From Lichenibacterium dinghuense (GTDB lineage: Bacteria; Pseudomonadota; Alphaproteobacteria; Rhizobiales; Beijerinckiaceae), in the NCBI RefSeq assembly GCF_021730615.1, contig NZ_JAJLMN010000001.1:1612501-1676500 (forward strand): a DNA stretch of 64,000 bases, given 5' to 3'. The first letter of the stretch is position 1, and every line of letters begins with the position of its first letter. Under the pieces are notes generated by a model. It ran no database searches and was not told the origin of the DNA. It saw only the letters and a list, made by a program, of their open reading frames with translations. This document shows positions 20,074-29,041 of this stretch, piece by piece. The translations under genes and the position numbers were made by a program.

Positions 20074-22690
20074 TGACGATCCTTCCGGGGACCACGATGA
20101 CCTTCTTGGGCACCCGCCCGTCGAGCGCCTGCACGACCGCGTCGAAGCCGAGCGCCGCGGCCTCGACCGCCTTGGCGTCCGCGTCGCGCGGCACCGTCAC
20201 CTCGGCGCGGCGCTTGCCGTTGATCTGCACCGGCAGCACGATCGTGTTCTCGACCGTGATGGCCCGGTCCGCCGCGGGCCAGGGCGTCTCGGCGACGGGC
20301 GTGTCGTGGCCGAGCGCGGCCCAGCAGCTTTCCGCGAGGTGCGGCATGAAGGGAGCGATGATCTGGGCCAGGATGCCCGCCGCCTCGCCGTAGGCGCGGG
20401 CCAGCGCCGAGCCCGCCGCCACCGGCGCCTCGGTCGAGGCGATGGCGGCCGACAGCGCGTTCGACAGCTCGTAGACGTGGGCCACGCAGCGGTTGAAGCG
20501 CAGCCGCTCGATGTCCTCCTCGACGCGGATCAGCGCGCGGTGGGCGGCCTTGCGCACCTCGAGCGCGCGGGCCGCGTCGTCGACGCCGTCCGGCTCGCCC
20601 TCCGACGCGCGCTTGAGCTCGCCGACGAGGCGCCACAGGCGCTGCACGAACTTGCCCGAGCCCTGCACGCCCTCCTCGGTCCAGATGACGTCGCGGTCGG
20701 GCGGGCTGTCCGACAGCATGAACCAGCGCGCCGTGTCGGCCCCATAGGAGCCGATGATGTCGTCGGGGTCGACGACGTTGCGCTTGGATTTCGACATCTT
20801 CTCGATGGAGCCGATGGCGACGCTCGCGCCGTCGGCGAGCCGCGTCGCGCGCCGCTCGGCGCCCGCCCCCTCGATGCGGATCTCCTCTGGGCTGACCCAG
20901 GCGCCCTCGGGCCCGCGGTAGGTCTCGTGCACCACCATGCCCTGGGTGAACAGCCCGCGGAACGGCTCGGCGAGGCTCAGCATCCCCACCTCGCTCATCG
21001 CGCGGGTGAAGAAGCGCGAATACAGGAGGTGCAGGATCGCGTGCTCGATGCCGCCGATATACTGGTCGACGGGCAGCAGGCGGTCGGCGACGGCCGGGGT
21101 CGTCGGCGCGGCCGCGTTCCAGGGGTCGGTGAAGCGCGCGAAGTACCAGGACGAATCGACGAACGTGTCCATCGTGTCGGTCTCGCGCCGGGCGGAGGCG
21201 CCGCAGCTCGGGCAGGCGACGTGATTCCAGGTCGGGTGGCGATCCAGCATGTTGCCGGGCGCGTCGAAGTCGACGTCCTCGGGCAGGTGAACGGGCAGGT
21301 CCGCCTCCGGCACCGGCACGGTGCCGCAGCTGTCGCAGTGGATCACCGGGATCGGGCAGCCCCAGTAGCGCTGGCGCGAGATGCCCCAGTCGCGCAGGCG
21401 GAAGTTCACCTGCCGGCTCGCCTGCGGGGCATCGCCGACCGCGACGGCTTCAAGGCGGCGCGCCACCTCCTCCTTGGCCTCGGGCACGGTCATGCCGTCG
21501 AGGAAGCGCGAGTTGACGAGGCGGCCGTCCTCCGTGAAGGCGACGTCGCCGATCGTGAGCGCAGCGGGGTCGGTGCCGGGCGGGCACACGACCGGCGTCA
21601 CCGGCAGGCCCTTCAGGCGCGCGAAGTCGAGGTCGCGCTGGTCGTGGGCCGGGCAGCCGAAGATGGCGCCCGTGCCGTAGTCCATCAGCACGAAGTTCGC
21701 GACGTAGACGGGCAGCTCCCAGGACGCGTCGAACGGGTGGCGCGCGCGGATGCCGGTGTCGTAGCCCTTCTTCTCGGCCGTCTCCAGCGCCGCCACCGAG
21801 GTGCCGAGCCGCCGGCAGTCGTCGATGAAGGCTTTGAGCGCCGCGTCCTTGGCCGCCGCCGCCCTGGCCAGCGGGTGGTCGGCCGAGACCGCGAGGAAGC
21901 TCGCGCCGAACAGCGTGTCGGGCCGCGTCGTGTAGGCGCGCAGCTCCGTCTCGCCGGCGGGCACTGTCGCGGGGTCGAGCTGCCAGCGGATCGTCAGCCC
22001 CTCCGAGCGGCCGATCCAGTTGCGCTGCATCAGACGCACCTTCTCGGGCCACTCGGTCAGCGTGTCGAGCCCGTCGTGGAGCTCCTGGGCGTAGTCGGTG
22101 ATCTTGAGGAACCACTGGGTCAGCTCGCGCTGCTCGACGAGCGCGCCCGAGCGCCAGCCGCGCCCGTCCACCACCTGCTCATTGGCCAGCACGGTGTTGT
22201 CGACCGGGTCCCAGTTGACCTTGGACGTCTTGCGCTGCGCGAGGCCGCCCTTCAGGAAGGCCAGGAAGATGCGCTGCTGCTGTTCGTAATAGGAGGGGTC
22301 GCAGGTCGCGACCTCGCGCGCCCAGTCGATCGACAGGCCCATGCTCTTCAGCTGGGCCCGCATGGTGGCGATGTTCCTGTAGGTCCATTCCGCCGGATGC
22401 GTCTTGTTCTGCATCGCGGCGTTCTCGGCCGGCAGTCCGAAGGCGTCCCACCCCATCGGGTGGATGACGTTGAAACCCTTGGCGCGGCGGTAGCGCGCCA
22501 CGGCGTCGCCCATGGCGTAGTTGCGCACGTGGCCCATGTGGATGCGCCCCGACGGATAGGGGAACATCTCCAGCACGTAGTATTTCGGCCTGGGATCGGC
22601 GTTCGAGGCCTCGAAGCAGCGGCGCTCCGCCCACACGGCCTGCCAATGGGCCTCGGATGTGCCTGCGTGGTAGCGGTCGTTGAACATCAT
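20060..22690 (-). CDS. leuS: Leucyl-tRNA synthetase
   Basis: A class I aminoacyl-tRNA synthetase of 876 residues (the translation begins with two Met codons; either may be used). The HIGH-equivalent HMGH is at residues 51-54 inside [20 protein letters not shown]. The editing domain insert occupies about residues 225-420, a zinc-like CPSCGA/CDSC region follows, and the KMSKS loop ([15 protein letters not shown]) is near residue 630. The anticodon-binding helical domain is complete. It charges tRNA-Leu in the cytosol and is translationally coupled to lptE by overlap. Confidence 0.98.
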   Translation of the reverse strand: MMFNDRYHAGTSEAHWQAVWAERRCFEASNADPRPKYYVLEMFPYPSGRIHMGHVRNYAMGDAVARYRRAKGFNVIHPMGWDAFGLPAENAAMQNKTHPAEWTYRNIATMRAQLKSMGLSIDWAREVATCDPSYYEQQQRIFLAFLKGGLAQRKTSKVNWDPVDNTVLANEQVVDGRGWRSGALVEQRELTQWFLKITDYAQELHDGLDTLTEWPEKVRLMQRNWIGRSEGLTIRWQLDPATVPAGETELRAYTTRPDTLFGASFLAVSADHPLARAAAAKDAALKAFIDDCRRLGTSVAALETAEKKGYDTGIRARHPFDASWELPVYVANFVLMDYGTGAIFGCPAHDQRDLDFARLKGLPVTPVVCPPGTDPAALTIGDVAFTEDGRLVNSRFLDGMTVPEAKEEVARRLEAVAVGDAPQASRQVNFRLRDWGISRQRYWGCPIPVIHCDSCGTVPVPEADLPVHLPEDVDFDAPGNMLDRHPTWNHVACPSCGASARRETDTMDTFVDSSWYFARFTDPWNAAAPTTPAVADRLLPVDQYIGGIEHAILHLLYSRFFTRAMSEVGMLSLAEPFRGLFTQGMVVHETYRGPEGAWVSPEEIRIEGAGAERRATRLADGASVAIGSIEKMSKSKRNVVDPDDIIGSYGADTARWFMLSDSPPDRDVIWTEEGVQGSGKFVQRLWRLVGELKRASEGEPDGVDDAARALEVRKAAHRALIRVEEDIERLRFNRCVAHVYELSNALSAAIASTEAPVAAGSALARAYGEAAGILAQIIAPFMPHLAESCWAALGHDTPVAETPWPAADRAITVENTIVLPVQINGKRRAEVTVPRDADAKAVEAAALGFDAVVQALDGRVPKKVIVVPGRIVNVVV

Positions 22691-22821
22691 CAGCCGTCGA
22701 ATAGGACCTTGGGACAGCGCGCGCGGCGCGGCATCCCGCGGTTTACATCAGCTCGGCCGACTTGTCCCGGCGCGTGGGCCCGCGCTCAAGGAACACGACG
22801 ATGGTTAACGGAAGGCTTCGC

Positions 22822-23055
22822 TCAGCCTCCCGCGATCAGCCCGTGCTCGACGGCGTAGCCGCGCGCGGCCGCGAAGGCGGACCAGACGAACAGCTCCGCG
22901 TCCTTCTCCGGCAGGGCGGGCGTGCCCTCGACGCTGCCGGCGCTGAGCAGCGCCGAATGCGAGCGCAGCTCGTCCAGCGTGAAGATGACCCAATGCCCGG
23001 TCGCGTTCTCGACCTGCAGGCTCGTGCCGCCGACGCGCTTGATGTCGAGTGCCAT
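22822..23055 (-). CDS. Small conserved-looking hypothetical protein
   Basis: A 77-residue protein beginning MALDIKRVGGTSLQVE, with no signal peptide or membrane segment. It alternates beta-strand-like and helical stretches and ends in YAVEHGLIAGG. The ATG at 23055 has a strong GGAGG 9 nt upstream, which supports real translation; longer frames upstream lack this. I do not recognise the family. It lies between leuS and another small unknown gene in the opposite direction. Confidence 0.6.
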   Translation of the reverse strand: MALDIKRVGGTSLQVENATGHWVIFTLDELRSHSALLSAGSVEGTPALPEKDAELFVWSAFAAARGYAVEHGLIAGG

Positions 23056-23195
23056 GGCGATCGTTCCTCCGGGCCGCCCCGCGCGGCGTCGGGCCTCCAA
23101 CGCCAGGAAGCGGTTTCCGGTGCCGCCGTTCCACTGCAACCTTCCACGCGGGCGCGGCGTCACGCCATCGGCGAACCCCGCCCCGTGGAGGCCCC

Positions 23196-23537
23196 ATGTC
23201 GATCTTCCTGCGCACCGGAGACCCGCAAGCGCTCGCGGCGCGGTTCAACGGCCTCATCGCCGCCCGCGAGATCTCGGCCTGGACGGTCGACCGCTTCGGC
23301 AACTACTTCCACGACGTGCCGCACTGGCACTACGCGGCCTTCTTCAACCCCGTGATCCTCGGCGACGGGCTGCGCCTCAACCTGCACTTCATCGACAAGA
23401 GCTGCGACCGCCGCTTCTGCTTCGCGGAGCTGCACGGCGCCATGCTGCAGGCGCTGCTGCAGCACTGCCGCGACCGCTTCCACGACGCCCACGTGTCGCG
23501 CGGGCCGGACTACGGCGACGAGCCCTTCGAGGGGTGA
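23196..23537 (+). CDS. Small hypothetical protein
   Basis: A 113-residue soluble protein starting MSIFLRTGDPQALAARFNGL. It is rich in aromatic and His residues in the middle (NYFHDVPHWHYAAFFNPV) and contains two Cys near residues 70-75 (KSCDRRFCFAE). The ATG at 23196 has GGAGG 6 nt upstream. No family recognised. The gene diverges from the 77-residue hypothetical and is followed by an intergenic repeat block. Confidence 0.6.
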   Translation: MSIFLRTGDPQALAARFNGLIAAREISAWTVDRFGNYFHDVPHWHYAAFFNPVILGDGLRLNLHFIDKSCDRRFCFAELHGAMLQALLQHCRDRFHDAHVSRGPDYGDEPFEG

Positions 23538-23765
23538 TGATTTTCGAGCGATGAGCTCGGGTTCCGACCGCTCGGTCGCACCCGGTCCGCCTCCTCCACC
23601 GGCCTTCGGCCGGTCCGCCTCCTCCGTCGCACGGAGGGGGATCGAGGCGGGCGTTGAGCGCTGATCCTCCTCTGCGGAGCCAAAGGAGGGGGACCATGCG
23701 AAGCATGGTGGAGGAGGCCGACGGGGCGCGACCGCGCCAGTCATCCGGAAGCCGCAGGACCCCCG
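23538..23765. repeat. Intergenic repeat block
   Basis: Contains the 15-mer CGGTCGCACCCGGTC (23573-23587), which is also found inverted at 18893 and direct at 44953. It also has several CCTCCTCC/GGAGGAGG-type inverted segments and a GCGCGACCGCG unit near 23719. No gene is visible. It probably belongs to the same dispersed family as the other intergenic palindromes. Confidence 0.55.
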
Positions 23766-24386
23766 TCAGCCGGCCGTGGTGTCCACCGAGGTCCAGCGCG
23801 TCGGCGGGTTGCGGTCGAGGACGTCGAGCGTCTGGCGCAGGTGCCAGTCGAGCGCGGCCGCGAAGGTCAGGCGCACGAAGTCGCGCGGGCGGTGCGGCCA
23901 TTCGCCGAAGCCGTGGAAGACGTGGATGCCGTCCGCCATCATGACGGCGTCGCCGTCGCGCAGCGTGCGGTCCTGGTAGATCGACACCAGGGCGGGCCGC
24001 GGCGGCTTCGGCAGCACGATCACCGCGGGGAACACCACCTGCGGCTCGGCGGCGGGCCGCGCGCGGGCGACGGCGACGCGCGGGCGGGCCCGCCGCACGG
24101 CGAGGACGGCATGGACGCGGTGCGGCCGCGGCGCCAGCCTGATCCGGAGCGGCCGCGCGTGCGACGCGGCCCAGATGCGGCGCGCGTGGCGGTGGCGATG
24201 GACCGGAGCGGCCGCCGGCACGTCCAAGCTTTGCAGGGCGGGCTGGGGCTCGGGCCAGAACGTGTCGCGCCGCAGGCCGAGGTCGCCCCCCGCCTCCGCG
24301 GCGCGGGCGAGGCCCAGGACGGCGCCGAGCGCGAGCAGCACGAAGAGGGCACGGGCGGAGCGGGACCGTTCGAGGAGGGCGCGCAT
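23766..24386 (-). CDS. Secreted hypothetical protein, CtrA-box preceded
   Basis: A 206-residue protein with a clear signal peptide: ERSRSAR, then the hydrophobic stretch ALFVLLALGAVLGLARA and cleavage near AEA-GG. The mature part is Pro/His/Arg-rich to about residue 125 and ends in a more conserved-looking segment (VSIYQDRTLRDGDAVMMADG, then HVFHGFGEWPHRPRDFVRLT). The function is not recognised. The location is periplasmic or extracytoplasmic by the signal peptide. A perfect TTAA-N7-TTAA CtrA box lies 87 nt upstream, so cell-cycle-linked expression is plausible. Confidence 0.65.
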   Translation of the reverse strand: MRALLERSRSARALFVLLALGAVLGLARAAEAGGDLGLRRDTFWPEPQPALQSLDVPAAAPVHRHRHARRIWAASHARPLRIRLAPRPHRVHAVLAVRRARPRVAVARARPAAEPQVVFPAVIVLPKPPRPALVSIYQDRTLRDGDAVMMADGIHVFHGFGEWPHRPRDFVRLTFAAALDWHLRQTLDVLDRNPPTRWTSVDTTAG

Positions 24387-24472
24387 GCGGGCGATCCGGG
24401 GTGGAGGGGCGGCTCCCGCGTGCGGGACCTCCGACGCCTATCATCCGACCGTCCCCGCGCCCTCCTGCGCGG

Positions 24473-24487
24473 TTAAAGTTGAGTTAA
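24473..24487. promoter_or_regulatory. Perfect CtrA box
   Basis: TTAA-AGTTGAG-TTAA, the full CtrA recognition consensus, 87 nt upstream of the secreted hypothetical gene (start 24386). It overlaps the stop codon of the SHOCT-like gene at 24484-24486. In such a GC-rich window a chance full match is very unlikely. Confidence 0.7.
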
Positions 24488-25044
24488 CGGTCGACCACCG
24501 CGAGGCCGTCGAGGTCCACCGTGCCGTCGTCGGCCGTGAAGGCGAGGTGCCCGCCGCGGCTCGAGGACTGCGACACGCCGAAGATGCGGTGGCGGCCCGT
24601 GTCGTAGAGCGTGACGCGGCCGTCCCGCTCGAGCACCAGGCGCCGCGCTTCCGCGAAATAGGCGTAGCGCGTCCCGTTCTGCGACCCCGAGGCCGAGGGC
24701 GAGCCCAGAGCGGCGGGCCATCGCTCGCCGCCCTCCTCGCGTGCCGGCCCCGGCCCCTGGCCCTGCCGCTGACCCGCGGACACGGCGGCCGGCACCGCGG
24801 GCTCCGGCGCCGCCCGCTCCGCGAGGTCGGCGCAGGCGGCGGCCACGCGGGCCTTCAGCGCGTGGTCGAACATCGCGCCGATCTGCAGCATGCCGCCCGA
24901 CCACTGCCCCATGCCGCCGAGCTCCGGGTGGGAGAACTGCGCCATGCGCCCGCCACCGCGCCGCATCGCGTCCCACAGCGCCGCGACCGCGCCCGCGCTG
25001 AAGCCGTGGCGGGCCGCGACGGCCTCGATCTCCGCCCCGGTCAC
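24484..25044 (-). CDS. SHOCT-like conserved hypothetical protein
   Basis: A 186-residue soluble protein. Residues 1-75 contain EIEAVAARHGFSAGAV and MAQFSHPELGGMGQWSGGM, a conserved N-terminal block seen in uncharacterised proteobacterial proteins annotated with a SHOCT domain. A low-complexity Gln/Gly/Pro linker follows. Residues about 108-186 form a second conserved block (SQNGTRYAYFAEARRL, YDTGRHRIFGVSQSS). It starts with GTG at 25044 and overlaps the transglutaminase stop as GTGA, so the two are coupled. Biochemical role unknown. Confidence 0.75.
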   Translation of the reverse strand: MTGAEIEAVAARHGFSAGAVAALWDAMRRGGGRMAQFSHPELGGMGQWSGGMLQIGAMFDHALKARVAAACADLAERAAPEPAVPAAVSAGQRQGQGPGPAREEGGERWPAALGSPSASGSQNGTRYAYFAEARRLVLERDGRVTLYDTGRHRIFGVSQSSSRGGHLAFTADDGTVDLDGLAVVDR

Positions 25045-25883
25045 GGCTCGGCCCGCACGGCCTGGGTGGTGACGCCGGAATCAGTGCCGCCGTCGGCCTC
25101 GATCCACACCTTCGGCGGGTCGTATTCGACGTCGCCGAAGGGGCTGGCGAAGGCGACCTCGGCGGCGTCGCGGCCGATGCCGATCCGCACGATGCCGTCC
25201 GGCGCCGACTTGCGCGTGGGGTCGAACAGGTACCAGCCCGGCCCCTGCGGGCCCTGCAGGAAGGCCTCGATCACGGCGTGGAAGTCGGGCGGCGACAGGC
25301 GATGCGCGTAGGCGCTGACGTAGCGCGTCGGGATGCCGAGCGAGCGGCACAGCGCGATGGCGAGATGCGCGAAATCGCGGCACACGCCTGCCCGCTGCGT
25401 GGCCGTGTCGAAGGCCGACGTCATGGCGTCCGAGATGCCGCCCATGTAGTCGACGTTGGTGTTGATCCAGTTGCACACGGCGTTGACGCGGGCGTAGCCG
25501 GGAAACTCGCCCCCGAAGGTGCGCTGCGCCAGGCGGTTCAGCTGGTCGGACTGGCAGTAGCGGCTCGGCCACAGGTGCGGCAGCACCGACAGCGGAAGCT
25601 CGCCGCCCAGGATCTCGGTGACGGATTCGGGCGCCTCCAGCACGGGCGCGATGGCGACCTCGGCCGTGTAGTCGAGCTTGAAGTCTCCCGGCTGCACCAT
25701 GACGCGCAGGTAGCGGTTGCCGGATTCCGGCATGGTCCAGCGCTCGACCTCGACGTCCGGCGACAGCTTCAACGTTTCGGACTTCACCGTCTGCCCGCCG
25801 GTGGTGGCCGCCTCGACGTTGAACACGAAGGGCGTCGGCGTCTTCACGCGGTAGGAAAGGCTGCAGCCGACCTTGAAGTCCAT
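25041..25883 (-). CDS. Transglutaminase-like cysteine peptidase family protein
   Basis: A 280-residue protein with an N-terminal beta domain (residues 1-100) typical of bacterial transglutaminase-like proteins and a papain-like core. The catalytic triad is visible: C168 in RAGVCRDFAH, H202 in DFHAVIEAF and D221 in YLFDPTR. There is no signal peptide, so it is likely cytoplasmic. Family members act as peptidases or amide-modifying enzymes; the substrate is unknown. The ATG at 25883 has AAGGAG 9 nt upstream. Coupled to the downstream SHOCT-like gene by a 4-nt overlap. Confidence 0.88.
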   Translation of the reverse strand: MDFKVGCSLSYRVKTPTPFVFNVEAATTGGQTVKSETLKLSPDVEVERWTMPESGNRYLRVMVQPGDFKLDYTAEVAIAPVLEAPESVTEILGGELPLSVLPHLWPSRYCQSDQLNRLAQRTFGGEFPGYARVNAVCNWINTNVDYMGGISDAMTSAFDTATQRAGVCRDFAHLAIALCRSLGIPTRYVSAYAHRLSPPDFHAVIEAFLQGPQGPGWYLFDPTRKSAPDGIVRIGIGRDAAEVAFASPFGDVEYDPPKVWIEADGGTDSGVTTQAVRAEP

Positions 25884-26055
25884 TCGACAGTTCTCCTTGC
25901 AGCATCGCCATCAGCGGGAAATCGGTGAAGCACGAAGCGGACCACCGTCAGACCGGCATATCGGTTGTCAATGTGCGGTGGTGTGCTGACCCGCGTCGAT
26001 GGTCTGCTCGGGATCATTACGCCAGCGGGCGCACCGCATGTATCCCATTCTGCTA

Positions 26056-26075
26056 GAGCTGTTGCCGCTCAGGTT
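26056..26075 (+). repeat. Left terminal inverted repeat of IS630 element
   Basis: Twenty-base terminal repeat pairing with 27091-27110 with a single mismatch; preceded by the TA target base pair duplicate at 26054-26055. Confidence 0.9.
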
Positions 26076-27023
26076 GGGTCATAGGCATCGTAGCCTGCTG
26101 CAGCGAGATAGTTTCGGCACTCATCGGGTCTGAAGCGCGTGAAGGCGTCGCGGATGGCAGCCCACAGGTCGGGGACAGTGCGGGCCGCCGCGGTGCGCAG
26201 CAGGGCCTTCAGCTTTGCGAAGGCTTGCTCGATCGGGTTGAAGTCCGGGCTGTAGGCCGGAAGGTAGAGCAGCTTCGCCCCCGCCGCTTTGATGGCCTGC
26301 CGGACGCCGGTCACCTTGTGGGCCGCGAGGTTGTCCATGACGACCGTGTCACCTGGTTTGAGCGCGGGCACGAGCGTGCCGGTGACGTAGCATAGGAACC
26401 GCGTCCCGTTTGTGGCCCCGTCCATGAGGTCGATCGCGAAGGGACCGCTCGCCCGCAGGGCGGCCGTGACGGTGGTGGTCTTGTAGTGGCCGTGGGGCAC
26501 CGCGATGCGGCAGCGCTCGCCCCGCGGAGCCCGCCCGTAACGCCGCTCCATGTTGGTGGCGGTGGCGGTCTCGTCCAGGAACACGACGCGATCAGGGTCG
26601 ATGTCGAGTTGCCCTCGAACCAGGCCTCGCGTGCCTCCATCACGTCGGGCCTGTCCTGTTCGGCGGCGTGCAGATCCCCTTTTTACGGGTGATGCCGTGA
26701 CGCCGGAAGAAGCGGGACAGCCCGCTCAGGCTTGCCGTCGCGCCGCTTTCCCCCAGCACGTCCCTCACCTCGCGCAGATAGATCTGCGGGCGCGCCTCGT
26801 AGGCCTTCAGGATGGCGGCCGAATGGGCCTCAGTTCGGTGGGAGTGCCGGTCCCCACCCATCGGCTTGGCCGCGATCTCGCCCTCGGCCCGGAAGCGTGC
26901 GCGCCACCGGATGGCCGTCGCCACCCCGACGCTGAAGCGCTCCGCCGCCTCGCGGCAGGACGCGCCCTCCTCGATGGCGGCAATCACCCGCTCGCGCAGG
27001 TCCAGCGACAAAGCTCGGGGCAT
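26069..27023 (-). pseudogene. IS630-family transposase, two frame changes
   Basis: The N-terminal part (ATG 27023, GGAG 7-8 nt upstream) carries a helix-turn-helix/homeodomain-like region (SLDLRERVIAAIEEG, SCREAAERFSVG) and reads to 26640. At 26679-26685 the minus strand has T-AAA-AAG-GGG. A -1 shift there would continue into AAEQDRPDVMEAREAWFEG, a plausible programmed frameshift. A second change, consistent with loss of one base near 26609-26612, is then needed to enter the frame VVFLDET to DPT. That last part has an intact DDE core: D in FLDET, D in VVMDNLAAHK, E in SPDFNPIEQAFAKLK. The second break makes it a probable pseudogene; a sequencing error is the alternative. Confidence 0.85.
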
Positions 27024-27090
27024 CGGTCTTCTCCGTGATCCGGCCACCACCGAATCACAGCACCGCCCCCTGCGCTACCTCGCCCGAGCC

Positions 27091-27110
27091 AACCTGAGCG
27101 GCAGCAGCTC
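27091..27110 (-). repeat. Right terminal inverted repeat of IS630 element
   Basis: Partner of the repeat at 26056-26075; followed by TA at 27111-27112. Confidence 0.9.
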
Positions 27111-27303
27111 TAGGCAGCTTCTCCTGCGTAATGCCTGAAATGCCGCCGGCCGGCGCAGGCTACAAAACTTTTGGAAGATTTTCCTCTGTGTAGATGGATA
27201 AAATCGATATATGGTTGCATTCATCACTCTCCGTGGTAGCGTGCCGGCGCTCGACGACGGCGTCGGCGAGCTCGTGAACCACCTCAGTCGCAGGAGAGCA
27301 ACG

Positions 27304-27696
27304 ATGGCGAAAGAAGGCGCGTATCTCGTCAAAATTCTCGTCGGCAACAAAGGGACGCCAGGCGCCCCTTTGCTTCATTTCACCGGTGTCGTGAACGCGC
27401 CCACGGGGAAGATCAATGGATTTGCAGAGATCACCCAAGCGTTGCCGCCGCCACACGGGGTGACTGACATCCCAAACGTGACCGGTCAGATCCGTCACAC
27501 CGGCTTTGGCCCTGACAAACTGCTGGTTACCTTATCGGGCAGTTACGTCGTGTCCGTGCCGCCGCCGGCCATCGGAAGCTATCTCGCTCATTTTGAGGCC
27601 TTTCTCGTACTCGATAGCTCATGGAAGGGAACAGGGTCGTTCAGCTACAACGGCCACGAAATCAAGGACGTCCCGGTCGAAAACGAAGACGGCTGA
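27304..27696 (+). CDS. DUF1842 domain protein
   Basis: A 130-residue protein beginning MAKEGAYLVKILVGNKG, with the block TPGAPLLHFTGVVNAPTGKI, TQALPPPHG, GQIRHTGFG and a closing GSFSYNGHEIKDVPV, which fits the DUF1842 family (small, beta-rich, unknown function). No signal peptide. The ATG at 27304 has GGAG about 8 nt upstream and is preferred over an ATG 93 nt earlier. Base composition from about 27140 to 27700 is distinctly lower in GC than the neighbours, and the IS630 element lies 190 bp upstream. Both suggest acquisition by transfer. Family assignment moderate. Confidence 0.7.
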   Translation: MAKEGAYLVKILVGNKGTPGAPLLHFTGVVNAPTGKINGFAEITQALPPPHGVTDIPNVTGQIRHTGFGPDKLLVTLSGSYVVSVPPPAIGSYLAHFEAFLVLDSSWKGTGSFSYNGHEIKDVPVENEDG

Positions 27697-27738
27697 AGGT
27701 CCCTCTTCGCTCCGAGCAGCTTCGAGGCAAAATCAATG

Positions 27739-27767
27739 AAAAACCCCGGAAGCGGCGGCTTCCGGGG
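27739..27767 (-). terminator. Rho-independent terminator of hpnH
   Basis: A perfect 10-bp stem (arms at 27744-27753 and 27758-27767, 4-nt loop) that on the minus strand is followed by TTTTT. It lies about 40 nt after the hpnH stop. A second small hairpin (27786-27802) lies between. Confidence 0.85.
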
Positions 27768-27804
27768 GCTCGAACCTTCGACGATGTCGGGCGGCGGGGC
27801 CGCC

Positions 27805-28989
27805 CTACTCCGCCGCCTCCATCGGCTTCACGCGGTCGTTGGCGACCTTGGAGAAGGACTTGCCGGTCTTCTTCTCGAAGGCGTCGATCTCCTCCATCTT
27901 GGTCTGCACGTGGCGCGAGAAGACGAAGTCGGCCGGGCGCTGGTTGGCCAGCGAGATCTCGGGCGCCATCTTGCCGTCGGTGCGGATGCCCTTGAGGCCG
28001 AGCGTCAGCATCTTCCAGGGCGCCTTGACGGCGTCCTTCACGGCGGTGGCCTCGAAGCCGCAGTGGACCATGCAGTCGGCGCATTTCTCGTAGTTGCCGA
28101 CGCCGTACTTTTGCCACTCGGTGCCGTCCATCAGCTCCTTGAAGCTCTGGGCGTAGCCTTCGCCGAGCAGGTAGCAGGGCTTCTGCCAGCCGAACACCGT
28201 GTAGGTCGGGTTGCCCCAGGGGGTGCACTCGTAGGTCTGGTTGCCGGCGAGGAAGTCCAGGAACAGCGGCGACTGGAACCAGGGCCAGGCCTTGCCGCCC
28301 TTGCCGCGGGCGAAGATGCCCCGGAACAGCTCCTTGGTCTTGGCGCGGTTGAGGAAGTGCTGCTGGTCGGGCGCGCGCTCGTAGGCGTAGCCGGGCGACA
28401 CCGTGATGCCGTCGATGCCCATCTCGGTGACGGTGTCGAAGAAGCGGGCCGCCTTCTCGGGGTCGGCGTCGTTGAACAGCGTGGTGTTGATGTTGACGCG
28501 GAAGCCCTTGGCCTTGGCGGCCTTGATGGCCGCGACGGCCTTGTCGTAGACGCCCTTCTGGCACACCGACTTGTCGTGCATCGACTCGTCGCCGTCGAGG
28601 TGGACGGACCAGTTGAAATAGGGGCTCGGCTTGTACTGGTCGAGCTTCTTCTCCATCAGCAGCGCGTTGGTGCACAGCGTGACGAACTTCTTCTTGGCGA
28701 TGGCGCCGCGCACGATCTCGGGCATCTCCTTGTGCAGCAGCGGCTCGCCGCCCGCGATGGAGATGACGGGCGCGCCGCACTCGTCGATGGCCTTCATGGC
28801 GTCCGCGTAGGACACGCGCTGGTTCAGGATCTTGTCCGGATAGTCGATCTTGCCGCAGCCCGCGCAGGCGAGGTTGCAGCGGAACAGGGGCTCCAGCATG
28901 AGCACCAGCGGGTAGCGCTTGCGGCCGGTGAGGTGCTGCTTGAGCACGTAGGCGCCGATGCGCGCCGTCTGGTGGAAGGGGATGCCCAA
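27805..28989 (-). CDS. hpnH: Hopanoid adenosyl-transferase radical SAM protein HpnH
   Basis: A 394-residue radical SAM enzyme that adds adenosine to diploptene/hopene to give adenosylhopane, the first step of extended (C35) hopanoid synthesis at the inner membrane. The [4Fe-4S] motif CNLACAGC gives ligands C38, C42 and C45. GGEPLLH and a C-terminal Cys-rich tail (CADCMVHCG) match HpnH. No ATG fits. Of two TTG codons at 28995 and 28989, the second is 8 nt after AAGGAG and gives the family-typical N-terminus GIPFHQTARIGAY, so 28989 is chosen. It is directly followed in the opposite sense of reading by ispH upstream, in the same direction. Confidence 0.95.
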   Translation of the reverse strand: MGIPFHQTARIGAYVLKQHLTGRKRYPLVLMLEPLFRCNLACAGCGKIDYPDKILNQRVSYADAMKAIDECGAPVISIAGGEPLLHKEMPEIVRGAIAKKKFVTLCTNALLMEKKLDQYKPSPYFNWSVHLDGDESMHDKSVCQKGVYDKAVAAIKAAKAKGFRVNINTTLFNDADPEKAARFFDTVTEMGIDGITVSPGYAYERAPDQQHFLNRAKTKELFRGIFARGKGGKAWPWFQSPLFLDFLAGNQTYECTPWGNPTYTVFGWQKPCYLLGEGYAQSFKELMDGTEWQKYGVGNYEKCADCMVHCGFEATAVKDAVKAPWKMLTLGLKGIRTDGKMAPEISLANQRPADFVFSRHVQTKMEEIDAFEKKTGKSFSKVANDRVKPMEAAE

Positions 28990-29041
28990 GTTCAAAACTC
29001 CTTCAGGCCGGACCGGCGTGGCGGCCGGCCGTGGGGTGGGT

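Larger units (their letters stand above)
26056..27110 (-). mobile_element. IS630-family insertion sequence, complete ends
   Basis: A 1055-bp element bounded by 20-bp terminal inverted repeats with one mismatch (left gagctgttgccgctcaggtt at 26056-26075, right complement at 27091-27110). It is flanked on both sides by TA (26054-26055 and 27111-27112), the TA target duplication characteristic of the IS630/Tc1 group. The transposase stop codon lies inside the left repeat. The internal gene is frameshifted (see the pseudogene entry), so the copy is probably not autonomous unless the shifts are programmed. Confidence 0.93.

Noticed and set aside
27744-27802. Sequence resembling a tRNA T-arm (GGTTCGAGCCC on the minus strand) after hpnH
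   Set aside because: There is no cloverleaf around it. The region is better explained by two adjacent hairpins, one with a T-run, acting as a terminator.
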